Assembly: GCF_043641665.1 (NCBI RefSeq)
Contig: NC_092198.1
Span: 16,273,001 to 16,337,000, forward strand
Length of the DNA stretch: 64,000 bases
From: Enoplosus armatus
Lineage: Eukaryota > Chordata > Actinopteri > Centrarchiformes > Enoplosidae
Direction: 5' to 3'
The notes beneath the pieces are model-generated. The model was not told where the DNA came from. It saw nothing but the letters and a program-made list of their open reading frames with translations, and searched no databases. This document shows positions 13,091 to 25,620 of this stretch, piece by piece. The position numbers were made by a program, and so were the translations under genes. Positions within the stretch are counted from its first letter, which is position 1, and every line of letters starts with the position of its first letter.

Positions 13091-13407
13091 TGGTTATAAA
13101 TAAGTGTTGTTAAATGCTGTCACATTCAAGGACTTATTTATTTCACACCCTTGTAATCCCAGCTGCATATTAGCTGTTGCTGGGATTAAACATGTGACCT
13201 TTTGGTTACCAGACGGGTGCTTGAAATTGATGTGGCCACCCAGCTTCCGTTTTTCTCGCTTGAACTGTCCGCCTCAGCTCTTTTGCACGAAGAAATTAAT
13301 TCTGAAAATGTAAAGGAAGAAAAATGCCCATGTCAGGCCTGCTTTGAATAAGAGGTGACCCCCATGCTTTTTGCCTGCGGCGCTCTAACAGGCTCTGATA
13401 GCCCTTA

Positions 13408-13439
13408 ACACACACACACACTCACACACACACACACAC
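13408..13439 (+). repeat. (CA)n microsatellite with one interruption
   Basis: CA units broken once by CTCA. Confidence 0.9.
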
Positions 13440-15172
13440 CATGACTGTGTAAACCCACAGAGATGTGAGCCTCGGTTTTTAAAGCCTTGATTTTAATGAT
13501 GTTCATTAGGATTTTGATTACACTGAATGTGTGATAACTCGGCTCGGCGTTAAGTGTGTGTGATATGTCGGCTCAGACTGTGAGTGACAAGAATTTAGTG
13601 GGAGGAAGCAAGAAGTGTGAATCATAGTGAGACGTTGCCACAGGGCTCCACTCCAGTGTCCTTTAAAGAAAGAAAGCACATTTTGATATGCCAGTTTTGC
13701 CTCTGGGTTATTAAGCTCTGGGCACTACTGTATAGAAATTGCTGCTCTATATCATGGGGATGATGAACCAAATGCAAATTAATCTTTCATGCTCAATTTA
13801 TTATCCAATAAACAGACTATGAATTTGAATGTGAATAGTGGCCCTACAGAGGGCAGGCCACACAATTGCCCGTTACCTCTCTCTAAACTGCCTTTGTCTA
13901 GTTAGAAATGAAACTCCCAGGGTTGCAGGGCGCGTTAAGACACTGAATTCAGGGCATTTATCTGGAGGTCTTTCTCGTACCATAAAAGCAAGGCCACTTT
14001 AACAGTCATTTACCACACAGAGGGTTACCACTTCACCGGCGCACCGTCTCAAACTGTGACTCACTGAAAAACATGGCACAGCACACAACCTTGGGGTCAG
14101 CCGTTACGAGCCCCCATTGGCATCCAGGACACAGCAGGTTGATGGGCTCTGCTTTGTTGCATTACACAGATTGCAGATTGAGTTGATTTCATGAGTCTGC
14201 ACTTCACATGCTCTTTGCACAGTGGATCATGTTACTGCATGCCTGGAATTCCATTTATGGGTCTCTTAAAATTCAGGCCCCCTGCTAGAAACGCAATTAA
14301 ATTCAATACTGCCTATAACTACATGACGGGCCAGTGTGAAAGCCAGAGCAGGCCGCGGCAGTGAACGCCCACTCTCCCTCCTCACTCCACAACCCCCTTC
14401 CCAATCATCCCAAGCCTCTGAAAACCCCTTCCCCTCCCCCCCGCCGCATCGTGAATTGTGGTCAATTTGAATGATCAACCGAAGACAATCTGGGAGGCAA
14501 TGGCTGTCACAGAGAATATTAGGCCGCAATGAGCCGCACCAATAAAAAAAATCTGTGTGTCCGGAATAGTCAATGTGATATTTCCCTCCCCTGTGTGTTT
14601 CTGTAGCTCCCTTTGGCACAGATAGAAACTAGAGAAATGAGAGTGCTCTGTCTTTGCTGTGCTAGGCTCCACTCTGGGCAAGGTTGTGCCATGCTACGCT
14701 AAGCTGTATGGTTCTGTGCTGTGCTGTGCTTCGCTCTATGTCATTAGCTGAAACACAGCTGCTGTTGCATCTGATGCAGTAAGCACTCAGCTCATCTCAT
14801 CTGTTCTCAGCCACTGGTTTTCTACTTCAGAATCACTGTGCTTCAGAGGGCTATAATCTCACTGACATAATGGCGTCCACTCCAATCAATAGCCAAATGG
14901 CACGGTGAATCAATAGCTACCATACTGTACAATTACGTGGCCTGGGAGTGGCAGAAAGGAGAGCAGCCTGCAGCCATCACATGTTTAACTCTGGAAACTC
15001 TTTGAAAATATACTCCTTAATTATGGATCAAAAATACCAACCTTGTTAACGAGCCATGTATTATGGATTGCTGCATGATCTATGCTAATGTAAGCACAGC
15101 AGTTGCTGAAAAAAAAAAACTGGCACCACTTTGCTTGCTTGCTTGCCTCTCTCTAATCACTACACATGCAAA

Positions 15173-15194
15173 TACACACACACACACACACACA
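15173..15194 (+). repeat. (AC)n microsatellite
   Basis: About 11 AC units. Confidence 0.9.
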
Positions 15195-16687
15195 GTATAT
15201 GTAGTACAGGCTCCCAAGCTCAAAAGTAAAGCCAAAACTGAAATATAAAACTTTGCATACTTAACAGTGTAAAACCTAACAGTAAATATCCATGATTGGT
15301 TAACGAACAGATTCACTCTTCCTCTATGAGATTGGCATTGCATTTACAAAATTATAGATGCTTAAATTACCCCTCCTTGACTTCTCCTTGGCGCACTTCT
15401 GCACAACCAGAGTTTTTCAAAACCAGGCAAGAAAGTAGTGTTCACACATCTAATGGTTCGTTGGCTTTCCCTGGGGAGCCAGAAAATTCATTGGCTTTTT
15501 AAGTGTTAATCAAGCTTTTATCCAAGCCTAGCTAAAAGACCTCTAAGATAAAAACATTTTATGTGTAACAAGGCAGCAGTGAAAACATGTGTGCTGGTTC
15601 ATCTGAGAGAAAACAGCTATGTGTTTCACATCCTAGAATAAAAGTCCCTTAAATTATCCAGCTGTTTGAAATGTTTTGTCTGCAGCATCCTCTGAGATGA
15701 TATTATGCACAGCAAAAAGGCGTAATGGTTTTGGCAAGAATACAAATGGGAAAGGTAACTAGGTAAGGGTCACAGCTAGAGCTCAGCTACTGCTGTTATT
15801 CCAGCAGAGAATCAAATTGCTCTGAATGGAAGATAAGAAGTTTATCTTTCTGTGGGTACCACAATTTAACACGGTCAGAGCCGAAGTATGATTCGATCCA
15901 GCTTTAAAAAAAAAAAAAAATCACTGCCACCTTAAATGGCAGTTTCTCTGTTGGAGGGCAATTTGGCAATCTGCTCAGCATCTCATAAAGCAGAGTTACA
16001 ATAGCTACACTGGAAGTTTATAAATCAAAGACTTCAAATCTGAGAGTGTTGCTAGAGGAGAAAACAAATATGCAGATGTGGATTTTGACCAATCACTGCC
16101 AGTGTTGAGTAAGACGGGTAGGTGTTTTACATGGTGGTTCAATATTTTTCCTTATCACTGTTTTGACTGTGTTTATTTTCTTATCAATAGCTCAGCTAAT
16201 TTGCTTCAGTGGAGGATTGTTGCTAAGAAAAAATAGAGACAGAAGCAGAATTCAGAGCTTCTTCCTGTCCTGTATACATGCAGAAATGTTTAGCATGTCA
16301 TTACCACAAATGTTCCCATATAGCTAGCTGCTAGTGCTGTTCCACACACACACACACACGCACACTCATCCCCACACGCACTTACATAGTTACAGCCAGC
16401 CATATACCCACCCACACCTCCTCCACACACACACACTTCCGCACATTGAAAACCATGCTTTAAACAGAGCGTGGCTGTGAGGGTATATTGCGGTGAAATA
16501 TTGGAGCCATTGCAGCCCTCCAGGCATGCAGTTATCAGGGATACAGAACTGATGGGAAATCAATCAGCTCAAGTGGAGTGGCCTGGCCTGTGGTGAAGAG
16601 AGGAGTCTTGTCTTTTCCAGATGCACGCCTCAATGTCTGCAGCTCACTGGTCTAACCACTGAACCAAAACATGCATGCATTTGCTGT

Positions 16688-16740
16688 ACGTATGTATGTA
16701 TGTATGTTCTGTATATACATATCTATCTATCTATTATCTA
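16688..16740 (+). repeat. Compound tetranucleotide repeat (GTAT)n and (CTAT)n
   Basis: GTAT units at 16688-16706 and CTAT units at 16723-16740. Confidence 0.85.
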
Positions 16741-16990
16741 TTCACACTTTCTACAATATCTGAGCATGGCAACCATGGTTACACATGGGTAATTCTAGAG
16801 AAGGATTGTGGTTAGGATTCATATAAAGGTGAACATTAACTGCAGGTCACATGCCTATACACTCTGCTTTCCACTTTGCTACATAAAGGGCACTCTACTT
16901 CCTGCATTAGCTCTAAATGTTGGCGTTGATGTGAGGTTTCAAAACGTGAGACTGAGGTTGTCATCACCTGAGAAACGACGCTATTTGATC
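16740..16990 (+). repeat. Dispersed repeat family E, copy 1
   Basis: ctacaatatctgagcatggc, ...tttccactttgctacataaa... and gggcactctacttcctgcat align in order with 30745-30960. Diverged pair, class unknown. Confidence 0.5.
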
Positions 16991-17519
16991 AAATGCTTAC
17001 AATGACACGTGTGTGTGTGTTCCTGTCAAGCAACTCCTTGTGGTCGTGCTCAAGAGTGACAGTCCTGTCTTGTGATGATGTTGGGGCATGCAAAGTGTCA
17101 TCTTATCTCCAACCAACAGTCAACGTTGGTTTGTTTTAACCAAGGCCAGAATCTTTCTCTAATCTGACCCATTTCTAACCAGTATTTTGGCCATAGGGCT
17201 AGGATTTTACAAATACTAAGGTCATGAGTACCAGGGACAATAGATGATGTCTGTAAAATGTTTCAATTATTTGTATTTTTCACATTTTATTTATTGTTTT
17301 CTAAGTTTGATTTTGCACCATTAAGATCAAGGTCTTCCTTCCTTACTGCCAGGAAAAGAACAAAAAAACTAAATGCTAAAAACCCTACAGAGCCAAATAA
17401 GTTCCGAAAGATGACATTTTTAAAACTTGTGTACAGCTTTTTTAGACTATAAAACAGAAGTCATTTAAATATACTGAGTCCAACTAAATCTGGAACCAGA
17501 AATATCAAGTCTTACTCGT

Positions 17520-17590
17520 TCCATGAGCCTGATGAGGCGCTGAGAGAAACGCGTTGCCCTTTTCAATGTTAATAAAAGGTCCTTGATTAT
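17520..17590 (+). other. Hammerhead-like core in a probable retroelement tail
   Basis: CTGATGA (17529-17535), ten bases, GAAAC (17546-17550) and GCG follow one another in the order of a hammerhead ribozyme core. A ttaataaaagg motif follows at about 17570. Stem II between the two core boxes (ggcgctgaga) does not pair properly, and no convincing stem I/III partner or cleavage triplet was found. It is at best a degenerate copy. Confidence 0.25.
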
Positions 17591-17802
17591 ATTTTTACAT
17601 GTGGAGTGTAACTTCATTGCTGGTAAACACCTCAGGTTAGCCTTTTTTTCTGATTATGCGTTGATCTTGCAGTTGCAACTGAAGTACATGCTGTGTGCAA
17701 AGCTTTTTGTGTTACTTTTTAATTGTAGACTGCATAATGGTAAAATGGGAAGTCTTTTAGGAAGACACTGACAAATCACGTCTTTTGTCACTATTTATGA
17801 GG

Positions 17803-17826
17803 ACTATCTATCTATCTATCTATCTA
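17803..17826 (+). repeat. (CTAT)n microsatellite
   Basis: About six CTAT units. Confidence 0.9.
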
Positions 17827-18530
17827 CTGTTGTGTTTGCTCAGCTCAGTGTAAAGTGGGCGATGTGGTGTGAAGGCAAACAGCAAACAGATCTGCTACAT
17901 CTCTATGTCAACCTCATATCTAATTCATGCACTTTATTGGTGCTCTGCGGCTGCGTATATGGGCTGTGAGGTGCAATGACAGCAGCGTTGGACAAAGCCG
18001 AATCACATACCAAAATGAACCAGGCAAGGTAATGTACTATAGCTGGAGGCTCTAGAGGATTTAAGTGTCCATAAACATTAATATGCCATATTATCCCACA
18101 GAGACTGTTTCCTTTATAATGATTTTAAGTAGGAATGTAAACCCATTTTCATGCAGCGTTCTCAATGGCTTCATCTTGACGGGGGGCTGGGGCAGGAAGC
18201 GCGAGTCCGTCTATGCTCCATTTACATTTTCCCATTTTACTGAAGCTCTTACAGGAAACAACTTACAACAAGCGTAACCTTACTGGCTAGAACGAGTGTC
18301 AGCACGACAATCGTCCACATTAATCTATCAGCATGTGTCGAATTTGCATGTGCACACACATGCTGTCATGCATAACGAGAGTGTCACAGCAGTGCTCCTG
18401 CTCCTGGTATCTAATACTATCAGCCAGGAAATAAACCACATTGCATGTTTTGCTCCTGTTTGCATGTGTTCGCTTCTCATTTCCATCCTCTCATATCATT
18501 ACTGCAAGTATGTGCACCTGTCCAGATGGT

Positions 18531-18532
<2 letters not shown>

Positions 18533-18582
<50 letters not shown>
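18533..18582 (+). repeat. (GT)n microsatellite
   Basis: About 25 GT units. The GT-rich stretch continues irregularly to a second pure run at 18704-18730. Confidence 0.95.
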
Positions 18583-18584
<2 letters not shown>

Positions 18585-18703
18585 ACATTTGTGTGAGAAT
18601 ACAGTGTGTGTGCATGTGTGTGTGGGAATCTACTTGAGCATGTGTTTGTGGGAGAGATGTGTTAGCTTGTACTGGTTTGTGCTTGGATATGTGTGTGAGC
18701 ATA

Positions 18704-18730
18704 TGTGTGTGTGTGTGTGTGTGTGTGTGT
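18704..18730 (+). repeat. (GT)n microsatellite
   Basis: About 13 GT units, second pure run of the GT-rich stretch. Confidence 0.9.
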
Positions 18731-18918
18731 ACATTTTGTGCTTGTGCTTAACAGTGCGTGTTTGTGAGTGGGTCAGAAGCACACTACCAGTGACAGGGAG
18801 GTGTCAACTATGATTCACTATCACTATCAACATGAATCACTTTGTGCAGGAAATAACTTTTAATGTAACACTAAAGGCGAGAGAAATCAAGCGAGCATTT
18901 TAAAGTTAAAAGTGTTGC

Positions 18919-18990
18919 GATATTTTCCACTTCTTTGGCTCTGGAGTTCTGTTGGTCCACTAGTGAAAGCCACAGATGGGTGACAAATTA
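18919..18990 (+). repeat. Left copy of a direct repeat flanking the Tc1-like remnant
   Basis: tattttccacttctttggct and the following bases resemble 19915-19968 in the same orientation. Downstream, gggtgacaaattaaaggga resembles the subterminal sequence of fish Tc1-like elements. Together they suggest that a ~1-kb degraded element spans about 18.9-19.97 kb. Confidence 0.4.
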
Positions 18991-19619
18991 AAGGGAGCAC
19001 AGGAATCATAACGAACGCAGGTGCTAACATACAGGGCATGAGGGGGTCACTGAATGGCTTAATGAGTACGAAGATTTCCAAAACATCACCTTTTCTTTAG
19101 CTACAGCTTGTTACAAAGCAATTTTCAGATAATCCAATGGGATTTGAAATAGCATATTCAGATTAGGTAGGAGAAGTTCCTCAACCGAACACTTAATCCT
19201 TCGGTTCGTCTGAAAACCTGCGAGTTAGTGGAGGCAGTCAACTCAAGTCATGGCATGGCATACTCCTCTCACTGCAACATATATCCAATGCACCCTTTCA
19301 ACCATGGCAGCGTACTTATGCTGTCAGTGCTCTGCTCACTCTTCGCCGCCATGCCTGCTGCCAAACCGCTCACCCGAAAGCTATGCTGTGACTCGCTGCT
19401 ACTGTTGCTGCCACTACTTTTGTTCATATAGCATTTCAAAAGCCCCTTCATGACGCAGCATCCACCTGTAACGTCTGAGACTCCATTCTCCCCACTCCCC
19501 GCTGGGCTGAGCTTGGTGGGGAGAAGTTTAGAGCCTAGGCACCAAATAGTCACGCTGTATATATTCTGTATCGACTGATAATCTCTTCCACCTGAATGGT
19601 TTTTATTGGGCAGCGATGA

Positions 19620-19850
19620 TCTGCTATGGCTTTTGCAGTCACCAGATCTCAACCCAATTGAACATTTATGGAAGAGTTTTGGAGCGACATGTTAGACAGT
19701 GCTGTCCACTACTATTATTAAAACACCAAATGAGGGAATATATTTTGAAGAATGGCGTTCATCCCTCCAGTAGAGTTCCAGTGGCTCTTAGAAACTATCA
19801 CAAAGAGCATTAAAGATGTTCTGGAGGCTCATGGTAGGCCAACATTTTTA
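19620..19850 (+). pseudogene. Tc1/mariner-like transposase remnant
   Basis: A frame near 19633 reads LQSPDLNPIEHLW, the signature around the last acidic residue region of Tc1/mariner transposases. It is followed by related sequence with stops and frame changes (caccaaatgagggaat..., tccctccagtagagttccag...). This string is familiar from widespread fish Tc1-like relics. Only the 3' part is present and it is not functional. Confidence 0.75.
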
Positions 19851-19914
19851 CATCACATCACAAAAAAATGGGGGACATCAAAATTTCATAGTACGCTTCA
19901 TAGTGAGTAGATAG

Positions 19915-19968
19915 TGACATTTTCCACTTTTTCTTTTGCCCTGGCGTTCTGTTAAAACGAAAGTGACA
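19915..19968 (+). repeat. Right copy of the direct repeat flanking the Tc1-like remnant
   Basis: acattttccactttttcttt and the following ctggcgttctgtt match the copy at 18919-18990 with small insertions. Same-strand orientation is unusual for ends of an inverted-repeat transposon, so two overlapping insertions are an alternative. Confidence 0.4.
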
Positions 19969-20195
19969 GCTAGGTTCAGATCAGGGTCCTAGGGTGACAG
20001 GAAGGCTTGGCCTTCCGGGGGCCCCGCCTGTATGCTGCCACGCTGGTTAAGAAGCAAGACGAATGTAGAGCATCTGGAAAACAAGCTGATCTGAGAATCA
20101 GCCAGACACAGCTTAATTCAAAGTATACATCAAGGGCCTGGGTAGGTTTGTGTAAAGTGTGAGTGTGTATATGTCTCAAAGGGGAATCTGAGCAG

Positions 20196-20196
<1 letters not shown>

Positions 20197-20231
<35 letters not shown>
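20197..20231 (+). repeat. (TG)n microsatellite
   Basis: About 17 TG units. Confidence 0.95.
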
Positions 20232-20233
<2 letters not shown>

Positions 20234-21363
20234 TGATGTGACACCATATGTCTGCTGCTCAGGCTGATTATGGCGTGGTCCAGTAAGTGGAATAACAGTC
20301 TATATGTGCACATATGTGGCAAAATTTCACCCAGCTGGAGGACATAAAAATATTACCATAATAGCCACAACATATTGTGCTGACAGTATCCTGCTGTACT
20401 GTTTATCTATTTACTAATGGACAAAAACAGCCAAAGCGAAGGTTATATCAGCTAAAGCACTCTCTGAGCCGAATGCATACTGTAGATAATAAGGGGGCGT
20501 CATTGGATCGTCCTCTAAGCATGCTTTTAGGGCAAGTTGAAACTGTTCCTGTAGAAAATATTGTTTGGACAACCTCTATCAGAGCTGGTGGTGCCGTGCA
20601 GGTGTGGTTGTGTGTAATTACAGTGTGTGTGTGTTTGCTTGTAATTAAGTCAGGCCCACGGAGTCAGCACCCAAGCTAGTCTCGGCTCCACGTGCAGTGC
20701 TCCAAAACAGAGGCTCTCGTGATTTAATTACCACGCAAACATACACACACATGTACACACACACACACACAGAGCACTGAGCCAGCAGACCATGTCTCAT
20801 ACTCACTTGTATTGCTCTCTGTATTCCCCTCTCGTTTGTCACTTGCCGGCCTTTGCCAGCCCTGCACAAATTCAATGGCTTTGTGAGGTGCAGGAGGGTG
20901 GACACCATGGCAGGGAATTAACCCTGCTGCGTGGGGCCACCTGACCCGTCTGTAGGACATTATTGCCTGTGTGTTGTACGTTTCAGCCCAGCGAGCACAG
21001 TAACTATTGCGTATATCAGCATCGATACAGATCAAGCCTGACGAGGGGAAAAGTCAGACTCCCTCGGCCAGACTGAAGCCAGGGCTGGTGGACTGCTGGT
21101 AGTTATTGCTGGGGGGATAAACGTTGCTTCGTATGACTGTGGCTCTGAAAGGCAGAAGCAGCTGCTGCTGTGTCACTGCCCCCGGGCTGTGGAGGGTGGA
21201 CTCTGGAGATACAGTGCTCCTCTCCCCTCCTTCTCCCCCCTCTTCTGTTACTTCTTTCCTCTATCTCATCTCTCCTCACCTCACCTCCCTTTCTACCCTG
21301 CCTCTCTCCCTTCTTTCAGCAGCACTTAAACATAAGCACCAACAGGTAGAAGATAATGCAAGG

Positions 21364-21385
21364 ACACACACACACACACACACAC
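21364..21385 (+). repeat. (AC)n microsatellite
   Basis: About 11 AC units. Confidence 0.9.
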
Positions 21386-23224
21386 CAGGCAGTGATGTAC
21401 TCTCACGTGTACCGCTTCGTTTTCTGTGTGTGGGCTCGAATACAAAAGGCTTGTCCTTCTTATCTTATCCCTGTTGTCTTTATGCCTCTGTGTGTATGTG
21501 GATACACACAAGCATGTGTATGCCTGTGCACGCTTCGGAGAAAGTAGAGGAGAATTATCCTACATACAAATGTGTGCAAGTGCTTGTGGGTTTTTCTTGT
21601 TTTCGGTGATGAGCAGGTCTTTTTTTCCCACTGGCCTGTCTCTCAACTCAGCACGGCACTAATAGGCATTCTGCAAGCCACTCTGCTCTGCAATTAGCCG
21701 AAAACCATGGGAAAAACATTGATAAACAAAGATGAAACAATTCACGCCTTGCCCGTCGCAAGCCCTCAATCGAAGTCAAATGCTATTATCATCCCGGCGT
21801 TGCATTTTGGCAGGTGGAAGCCCACACTACTATGCCCTTGAAACACATCAAACAAAAAGCAGATGCAAGTGCCTGTTTGTTCAAACACTTATTAAAAGCC
21901 CATATAGGCCATTTATGTGGGCGTTGTTACTGGAACCGGAGCTAAAGCAGCGGTAGGTGCTTCATCCTTGTCCACACAGTGCTCTGGCAGTGTGGGCCCG
22001 GGAGCTGCTGCCCATAGTTTCATGTCAAAGCCAGAGACAGGGACTGCAGCCACCACCAGGGCTGAAAAGCTCCATCATCCAGCAAACACGCTCATCTATC
22101 CTGAGCTGGCTGCAGAGTAAAAGAGATGGCTCGAGGAATAAAAGAAAAAAACAGAAAAGCACATGAATTGTTCTCTCTTTCTTTTCTCATTGGCTTTCTA
22201 TCTTTCCCTCATCTCCCGTTCCCTAGATTTCTCTCATTTCAGGCTATTTCTTTCTTGAAAATGTTTACACTTAATGAAACCCGACCAGCCTACTCCCTGA
22301 AGCCTGACGTCTTTGAACATTATTCTTAGCCTCAGCAGATCAATATCACTACGTTCTCTGTCTGTGTGTTCGCAATAGCTAAAACTTTGTAGAAATTAAT
22401 TTTTTTTTTAACCTCAGAAACTCTTTGGAGTTGTGTGATGAAACCAGCAGCATCTGGGTCCTCCAGTAGCTTTTTTCTTCTGAATGCTGTCAGGCCAAAT
22501 AATATCTCTTGTATCTCATATAGCTCTTAATCTCTCTGCAATAATGGAAGTGTAAGAATAATGAAATGCTCACATTCCCAATCACAGCAGTCACTCACAG
22601 TGATGCAAGTTGATGGAAATCCAAAGTGCAGGCTGGAAATTGGACAAGTTGCATCACAGCAGACAGACAGCATATTGCATTGGTCAAATAAGTGCTCTGC
22701 TGGCACTCTGTTTACATCAGAGCCGGTCAACGGGAGTCGAGGAGGTGAAGCGGAGGTTGACTGGTGCCTTGCTTCACTGGACTCAGTGAGTTTTACAAGG
22801 TCTCTGTCAATAGCCATGACAAGCTACAAGCGACACTTGCACTGCACTCTTGACTGCACTGGGGAACCTGTGGGTCTGTACAGTGAAGCTCAATGGGCAG
22901 AGCATAACACTAACAATTCCCACAGGGCCCACACAGGAGTTTACAGCCTGTATTTGCACAGTGATAAAATACAGAAGTAAAAGAAAAAAAGGAGGAGAAA
23001 AGGCATCTAATAGGATGGATAAAGAAAGAAAATCAAAAAGCTTCAAACACCTGAAAATAAACAAAGAGACGCTTGTAGGAATACTAAAAATGATTACAAA
23101 AGGACTATTAATGTCAACTGAAGCCCACACAACACAATCCATCATTGCTACATACTGGGAAAAAAACAGCAGTAGTCACTGACAATGTGCCTGTCCCTGT
23201 TGTTTGTGCTTCGTAAGTCAAGAT

Positions 23225-23555
23225 TGATTGAGGAAATTTGTATTTCAAAAAATCAATACGCGCTCAGCTTAAAGAATTAATCAATTAGTCAACAGAATAA
23301 TAATTGACAACTATTTTGATAATCAATTAATCAAAAATTTGTCAAAAATTTGAAAAAAATAAAACAAAATTAGTCATTTTACAAGCACAAATGTCAGACA
23401 TTCCCTGGTTACAGCTTCTCAGTTGTGAGGCTTTGCTGCTTTATTGTGTCGTATTTGATGGTAAATGGAACATTTTTTGGCTTTGATTGGACTAACCAAG
23501 CAATATGAAGATGTCAGCTTAGGCTTTAAGTAATCATTCGCTGTAGCCCTAATGC
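23225..23555 (+). repeat. Dispersed repeat family B, copy 2
   Basis: Carries aattaatcaattagtcaaca, caactattttgataatcaat, the shared caagcacaaatgtcagacat block and ggactaaccaagcaa, in the same order as copy 1. Confidence 0.6.
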
Positions 23556-23619
23556 ATGCACAAATGCTGATCAAGTATTATGCAATTTAAGAAATTGTAT
23601 ATTGAGGTTGACAACATGA

Positions 23620-23902
23620 ACTCCATTAGTAATATTTATGTTTAGAGGACGGTCATTGATCGGGTGAAAGAAAGAGACTGAGGCAGGAAATGAGATGGGC
23701 TGAACATTAGAAACACCTCTCAACATAAAGCAGTCTACATCAACACCATTGCAAACTACAACCTCAATAATACACATACAGTTAAATGAATACCTCTACG
23801 ACAATATTATTATCTTTGTAAATGTAGAATGTATGGCTACTGCATTGGATTGCTTTAGATTTTACAGGTGTACCTAATAAAGTGGCCACCGAGTGTATAT
23901 TT
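23620..23902 (+). mobile_element. Degraded transposon-like sequence ending in acctaataaagtggcc
   Basis: The end acaggtgtacctaataaagt followed by ggccaccgagtgta (23864-23900) is a string I recognise from widespread vertebrate interspersed repeats. The preceding ~240 bases (cacctctcaacataaagcag...) fit the same element. Assignment to a superfamily is not attempted. Confidence 0.5.
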
Positions 23903-24759
23903 TGTGTGAAACTTTGTGTTTGAAGTTGATGCCGAACATAAACAAGAATTAATTTACTGAAATGGAATTCTGTTGCGTAGAAGCCCGGTTTTCTCATCCT
24001 GTGTCTGAGTCTTCAGCATCTGTATTAAAAGTTTGCACAGATAGCCACCCCATTCTTCATTCCAGAGCAGACTTACATGATTCATGATTATTGTCCGACA
24101 ACGGCCTTGCATTGTGTTTCCCTCCCTCCCTCCAGCCCCGTCTCCACAGCTGTGGTTTCTGCCTGATCAATGTGTGTTCTTAGCAACTCCATCTCTTTCT
24201 AATTAAGATATTTCACTGAGTTCCCCTCAAGGATTTCACAAAAAGGTCAAGCTGACTATTCTCCCATTTAGGTCTCAGAGCATTCACAAAAGGTCTTGTT
24301 TGTCACGACAACAACGATCCAGGTCCAGTATTTGCACGTGACAAAAATGTCAGTGACTGATGACGTTTGGGGTTTTGGGAAGTGTACATATTTGGCCCGC
24401 GCCTCGCTCAACTCGCTCCAACTCCATCAGACTCACTTACTGGCATAATCACCTCATGTTTCATCTGAGCTTTCCGATGGGACAAATGATCGCTTTAAAA
24501 CACGGAAACAAATTAACCACCGGTGTCAAGATTTTAATGGTTCCAATTAGTCAACACTTTGGGGAATGTGCATTATTAAGAACGATAACGTGCCCCTTCC
24601 AATCTGTAAACTCCACCTAGTTTGCAGCAGTCAAAACGAATGCGTCTCACAGTTTTTACACTTGTCGTACAGACCTAACTTTACTCTAACTAGCGTTGAT
24701 TCAGTACATTATATATGATATGAGAGGAGGGCATGCAGTCAGACATCGCCACGCTAAAC

Positions 24760-24761
<2 letters not shown>

Positions 24762-24792
<31 letters not shown>
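24762..24792 (+). repeat. (CA)n microsatellite
   Basis: About 15 CA units. Confidence 0.95.
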
Positions 24793-24794
<2 letters not shown>

Positions 24795-25294
24795 CCACAT
24801 GCCAATAACATCACAGAGGCTTGGCAGGTAAATATCCAGACAAATATATATTTTAGGCAAGCACATTTTCTCAGCTCTGTCTGCAACTTGGTTCTTTCCT
24901 CTTAAGTGTTGCCCATTTGTAAACCAATCCAGAGAAACCAAGCCAACAGGATACAAATATCCCACACTTAAAGGTTTTATTACTTTTGGTTTCCTCTAAC
25001 TTGCTATCAGAACTGACAGTTGTGATCTGAATGCATATCTGCCAGCAGCTCCTGACTGATTTGTTCCCAGATTACATCCTTTGGAACGTTATTCTTTTGG
25101 CACCGTCTCCCTTCTCTGCAATGGTCTGATTCCAGACAGAGACAGTAACCAATCAGTTACCCTTAGTAGGCTTTCCAGAAGTTGTGGAGCCAGCCAGAAC
25201 AGCTTCTGCTTTCCTATCATTGTATAGATAAAAGCAATTTCTTGTTTCCTTTAAAAACATGGAGTACTTTAAACTGCAAGTGTAACACTTTGCA

Positions 25295-25620
25295 TTTTTA
25301 CAAGAGTCTACAAGCACGCTAGCAGCTTGTTGAGGCTGTGATGCTCATTGTAGAGATTGTTCTTAGATACATAAACCGAAGTATTGGACATATTTAAATT
25401 TTGTCCTGATGATGTCACTAGTTGAAAAGTTGAGGGATCACCAAAGATCACAAAAACCATGAATGTCTGCACCCAATTGCATGCTAATCCATCCTACAGT
25501 TGTTGAGACATTTTCCTCTGAACCAAAAATGTCTAAGTCTATTCAAGGAATGACCTAAGTCATTAGGATCTATCCTCTGGGGACCATGAATGTCTATATA
25601 GACCAAACATCCAACATTGC
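25295..25620 (-). repeat. Dispersed repeat family A, copy 3 (reverse strand)
   Basis: On the minus strand it reads gacattcatggtccccagag followed by gatagatcctaatgac, matching family A copies 1 and 2. The distal part holds the GCTAGCGTGC/agctgc block. Confidence 0.65.

Noticed and set aside
13140..13230. tRNA-derived SINE-like stretch (gggattaaacatgtgacctt)
   Set aside because: Only a loose B-box resemblance; no A box at the right distance and no second copy in the window.
18445..18813. Cys/Val-repeat ORF over the GT microsatellite
   Set aside because: Pure translation of (GT)n, as are all frames giving CVCVCV or HTHTHT strings elsewhere in the window.
21124..21609. 161-codon plus-strand open frame
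   Set aside because: It is built largely from CT-rich and CA-repeat sequence, giving Ser/Leu and His/Thr runs typical of shadows of simple repeats.
22561..22980. 139-codon plus-strand open frame
   Set aside because: No recognisable domain, no splice or promoter context and ordinary composition. Chance is the best explanation.
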